The notes below the pieces were generated by a model. That model made no database searches and was not told the origin of the DNA. It saw only the letters and a program-made list of their open reading frames with translations. From contig QANY01006259.1 of assembly GCA_003255025.1 (NCBI GenBank), positions 1 through 64,000 of the forward strand: DNA of 64,000 bases, given 5' to 3'. The stretch is from Datisca glomerata. Lineage: Eukaryota; Streptophyta; Magnoliopsida; Cucurbitales; Datiscaceae. Position 1 is the first letter of the stretch; each line of letters opens with the position of its first letter. Below are positions 60,599 to 64,000 of the stretch, piece after piece. The position numbers were made by a program, and so were the translations under genes.

Positions 60599-63417
60599 TG
60601 GGAACGATGTCGACAACAATTCCTGCCCTGATGTCATCCATGTATCTCAAGACCCACACACCACAATCACTCTTGCAAATGTAATAATAAGTGCATCATT
60701 AAAGGGTGAAGGAAGTCCAATCAAATTCATTATCAATAAACTTACCCATTTGATTAGGTGACCACTTGGGGTGGCGTTAAAATTTTGAATGAAGAGAAGG
60801 TTGTTGGCGAGGGCAACAAATCTATGTGCTTAGGCCCAAATATCAAGTCCATACCTTCTAACTATAATTTCATTCACAAAATATAAAAAGGTAATCAACG
60901 ATAAAATCACACATGCTATAAGACAAATTACAAGTTATGATGAGGGATTGGAACATACAATCTTTTTTACCTTTTTGGTCCGTCCCGCATTAAGTCGGCC
61001 ATCTAGCAAGGTGTCCCATACAGTGACTTCCTCGTCCATGATGGAGATCTTGGCCATAAACCAATGATCTCGACCATTGTGTACCAGAATATAGATCTAG
61101 ATTACATAATACATTTACACAATCATACTAAGTCAACAGTTAATATCCTAACTACATTAAATTTATTTATCGTCATTTCTAGCTCAAGCGTTGGCGCGTA
61201 TCTATCCACGATCGTGTGTTTCCTTACAAAATTAGGAAGCTCTACTAGTTTTGAAACAAATTGACTCTACAGTGACACAATAAAAATGTAATACACGACG
61301 TATATACAAACCTAAAATAGGGATGATACTGAGTAGTAGATACTCACAACAAAAAATGTGAGAAGAAACTAGAATCGGTTGCTCATCAACGCAAGACGGG
61401 CCTCCAAGGTCAAAATGCTGATAAATAAGTCTATAAGGTCCGAACCAAGCCAATTTTCTAGACTGAGATTCTTTAGGTCTCTTCATTTAGCATGTAGGCC
61501 AGAATTTTTAACGAGAATCTCACTGCAAAAGACAAATACAAGATAAACTTAATCAAAATTTGGCCGTGATGGTGTGTCAAATTTTGTTAGATTAGTGTGA
61601 CTACTACCTATCTTCTAATCTTTTCTCAAAAATATGCTCCACTAAACGCCCATCTTTCACTTCTAGTGGGTCCTGCAATGTGTACAAACCCACTTTAAAT
61701 ACAGTCTTGTTGCGTTTAGTGGCCGGTTTACCCTTCAAATAGGGTGAACTGAGTAGATGATCATCTCTCCTCTCTCGAGTGCTACGCAACTGCATCGAGA
61801 ATTGGCTTTCGGTAGACTCGGACAAATCTTGTTTGGCCTACCAAAAACACAGCCCCGAGTAAGATGCTAAATTAATAGTTAGATTATACATGTTATATGT
61901 ATAGAAAAGATGAAATACGAATAAACAGAATAATACCTTTCAACATCCTTTAGTTGTTCTAGTCATAAATGGTTTCCTGAACACTAGCAGGTCAGTGAAT
62001 ACATTGTCTGAAGCATCCAACTAGATGCACGTTTCATCATTATCACCTTTATATAAAGGTGATGAAGAGACCAATAGCTATTCTTTACGGGAGGGACTCA
62101 TATCCTCATCAAAACCTCCTTGTTCTTTACCTTGAGTTAGGGCGACGTGTGGCTCATCGTCTTGGGTTCGAGACTTATCAATGTCCCGTTCCAAAAGGCT
62201 CGCCAATGTTTTGCACATATTCTATTGGACGTCAATCATCTTTCTCTACACCTCCATTAATTGTGAAATATCTGCCCTCATGGAGCTGGACTCAGCCTGA
62301 AGATCTATCCCTATGGAGATGGACTCTGTTTGAAGAGCGATCACTTGTGCACTTAAAGCACCTAGCCCGACGACTTGCTCTTCAGGTAGATCTACACACA
62401 CGTCCTCGCGAACGTGCTTACGCTCACGGTCCTCTCGAACCTCACGGTCGCCCAGAATGGCTTGCGCGATTGTATCGATCTAGATAATACAAATATATGT
62501 GAATTAGTAATAAATAATTAATGTTATTATAAATAACCAAATTTGTAATATTCTAAAACGCTTATCATACAGCTTTTAGGCCAAGCTTCTCCTCCCCTTG
62601 ATTTTACAAAATAAATCATTTTTACTAATATATTTTACAAAATATATTAGTAAATATACATATGTTATAATTTGAAAGTAATACGAATGTACACTAAATA
62701 TATTACCTGTATAAATAACAAGCATCCGGTAATACTATGGTGGTGGTTGTTTTGATACCTCGCGACACCATCCACAAAATTCTTAAAACAAGCAGAAGCC
62801 TAATTCTTCTGTTAGATGGTTGCGGGTGACTTCACAACGTGCAACCATGAATGAGTAACGGTTGGTTTTGATCGAGGAGATAACAAAATCCTGACAGTGT
62901 ACAGCACAAAAGCTTGCCCCCAACAGTCACCGTCAGACTGCCCAATCAAGAATTTTGATAAGGCGTTCACTAGAATATCACCTTTGGCGTTCACCCACTT
63001 TGCCTTTAGATCTTTTATCTCATTCGCATCACCATCCAATTTAATCTCCTGCCCACCACCAAAGATGCCCAGTATAGAAGTCAAATCATTTGTAGTGACT
63101 TTAAATGTCGACCCATTGACATTCAACGTGCAGGTGGATGGATCAAAGTAACCTAATAGCTGCTGTAAGAAGTTCCTCTTCATCTTATGACATTTAATAT
63201 CCAGCAACTCTTCGAATCCCATCTCCATGACCTCACTCCTCTTCCCCTCATCGAAATTTGCAACAAGATCTGCAAATTTCTCAGGTGTACAACATGTGAG
63301 TGACTTCCGTTTAAAGGCATGCCTTCTCGGATGATTACTATCGGCTTGTTCCGGTCCACGTTCAATGGCATGGATTTCATTCTCCTTTAAATAATTGAGT
63401 TTTGCTTCCTTCGTCAT
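60599..63417 (-). pseudogene. Ulp1-like (C48) cysteine protease gene, damaged, transposon-type
   Basis: The first exon (63417-62812) gives a 201-residue reading frame (CTPEKFADLVANFDEGKRSEVMEMGFEELLDIKCHKMKRN and a GDCWGQAFVLYTVRILLSP block) like the N-terminal region of plant transposon-encoded Ulp1 proteins. It ends at TAA; a second stop follows before the wording resumes (ACFKNFVDGVARY, TGCLLFIQ). A coiled-coil part (about 62480-62200) and exon pieces at 61825-61604 and about 61510-61320 follow. The protease core has DHWFMAKIS (His codon 61064-61066), TVWDTLLDG and SDCGVWVLRYMDD (Cys codon 60663-60665), so the His-Asp-Cys triad is readable. Ulp1 proteases remove SUMO or similar tags. Because of at least three stops it is best taken as a pseudogene. 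It faces the PMD gene. Confidence 0.75.
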
Positions 63418-64000
63418 ACTTTTTCACTTTAAAGCTCGATCTTTTCGTGTCTGCATATAAAAAACTCACTTAAATTATAATCAAAATTTATCAATTCCAT
63501 GTTATATTGTAATGTTTGTTAAACATACTTACTTCATGACCACTAATCTCTTCATCTGCCGCCCTCATTTTAGCATATTCTTTCACATTGTTTTAATTTT
63601 AAACAACCACATTAACATTGAAACAATTTATATGGAAATATATAACATTAAATTGATGATCTCATTAATTACTTACAAGTATACAAAGAAACCTTTTTGT
63701 GCTTGCTTCATGTTGACATTTGTGTTAGCCATCTATAATATATGTTAGTATAATCAAATTTAGCCATATGATAATGTCTTCATATCATGATTATCCCTTA
63801 TACTAACTTATAATGGATTGAACATCATCTAGTAAGAATGCTAAAATGGCATACCAATGTTATGTTCTTGTATACATCTGCCCATATTATGTTATTAATC
63901 AGCTTTATGCAATGACTATTTGAGATAACGAATTAATTGAAAGTGACATATATCAACAATCTTAATAGATGATAAACATGATGTGTAAAAAATTTAAAGA
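63418..64000. other. Upstream side of the Ulp1-like gene
   Basis: AT-rich, with no ORF I can support. Any terminal inverted repeat of a host transposon would be expected here or just beyond the window; I do not see a match to the sequence before 57145. Confidence 0.35.

Overview
The window is nuclear DNA of a flowering plant, almost certainly a eudicot. It is AT-rich, its genes are interrupted by GT-AG introns, and it carries plant-type LTR retrotransposons (Athila-like and Tat-like Ty3/gypsy), CACTA transposons, LINEs, a tRNA-derived SINE, MITEs, a piece of plastid DNA and a degraded pararetrovirus-like insert. There is no bacterial architecture.

Four host genes look intact. (1) 15878-17647 (+) encodes a small, probably plastid-targeted protein with one C-terminal membrane segment; I do not recognise it. 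(2) 18401-21197 (-) encodes a cytochrome b561-type transmembrane protein with four core histidines. (3) 34669-43311 (+) encodes VPS16 (VACUOLELESS1 in Arabidopsis), a core subunit of the HOPS/CORVET vacuolar tethering complexes, in 15 coding exons. (4) 44438-47770 (-) encodes a 3-hydroxyisobutyryl-CoA hydrolase-like crotonase in 15 coding exons. The frames close exactly in all four models (183, 241, 842 and 389 aa). VPS16 and the hydrolase converge tail to tail.

The rest is mobile DNA. 1-10415 is an Athila-like element, cut by the window start, lying in the gag of an opposite-strand Tat-like element. That element's 5' LTR (11536-14456) is itself split by a 2.2-kb solo LTR (11997-14192) flanked by the 5-bp duplication CGCCA, and the whole nest sits in a LINE relic. 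22.8-31.5 kb is a graveyard of fragments: gypsy RT, a CACTA-like end, an unidentified gene fragment, a plastid psbE-psbF-psbL insert, copia-like gag, a plant-mobile-domain exon, gypsy integrase, pararetrovirus-like coding DNA, a LINE and a long foldback element. 49.1-54.1 kb is a degenerate CACTA element, followed by duplicated blocks and a minisatellite.

57.1-63.4 kb holds the most interesting unit: a plant mobile domain (MAIN-like) gene and a Ulp1/C48 cysteine-protease-like gene facing each other, both damaged, with a four-copy ~145-bp tandem repeat between them. A second, better-framed mobile-domain exon lies at 25.9-26.2 kb. This suggests a transposon-borne PMD plus Ulp1 module.
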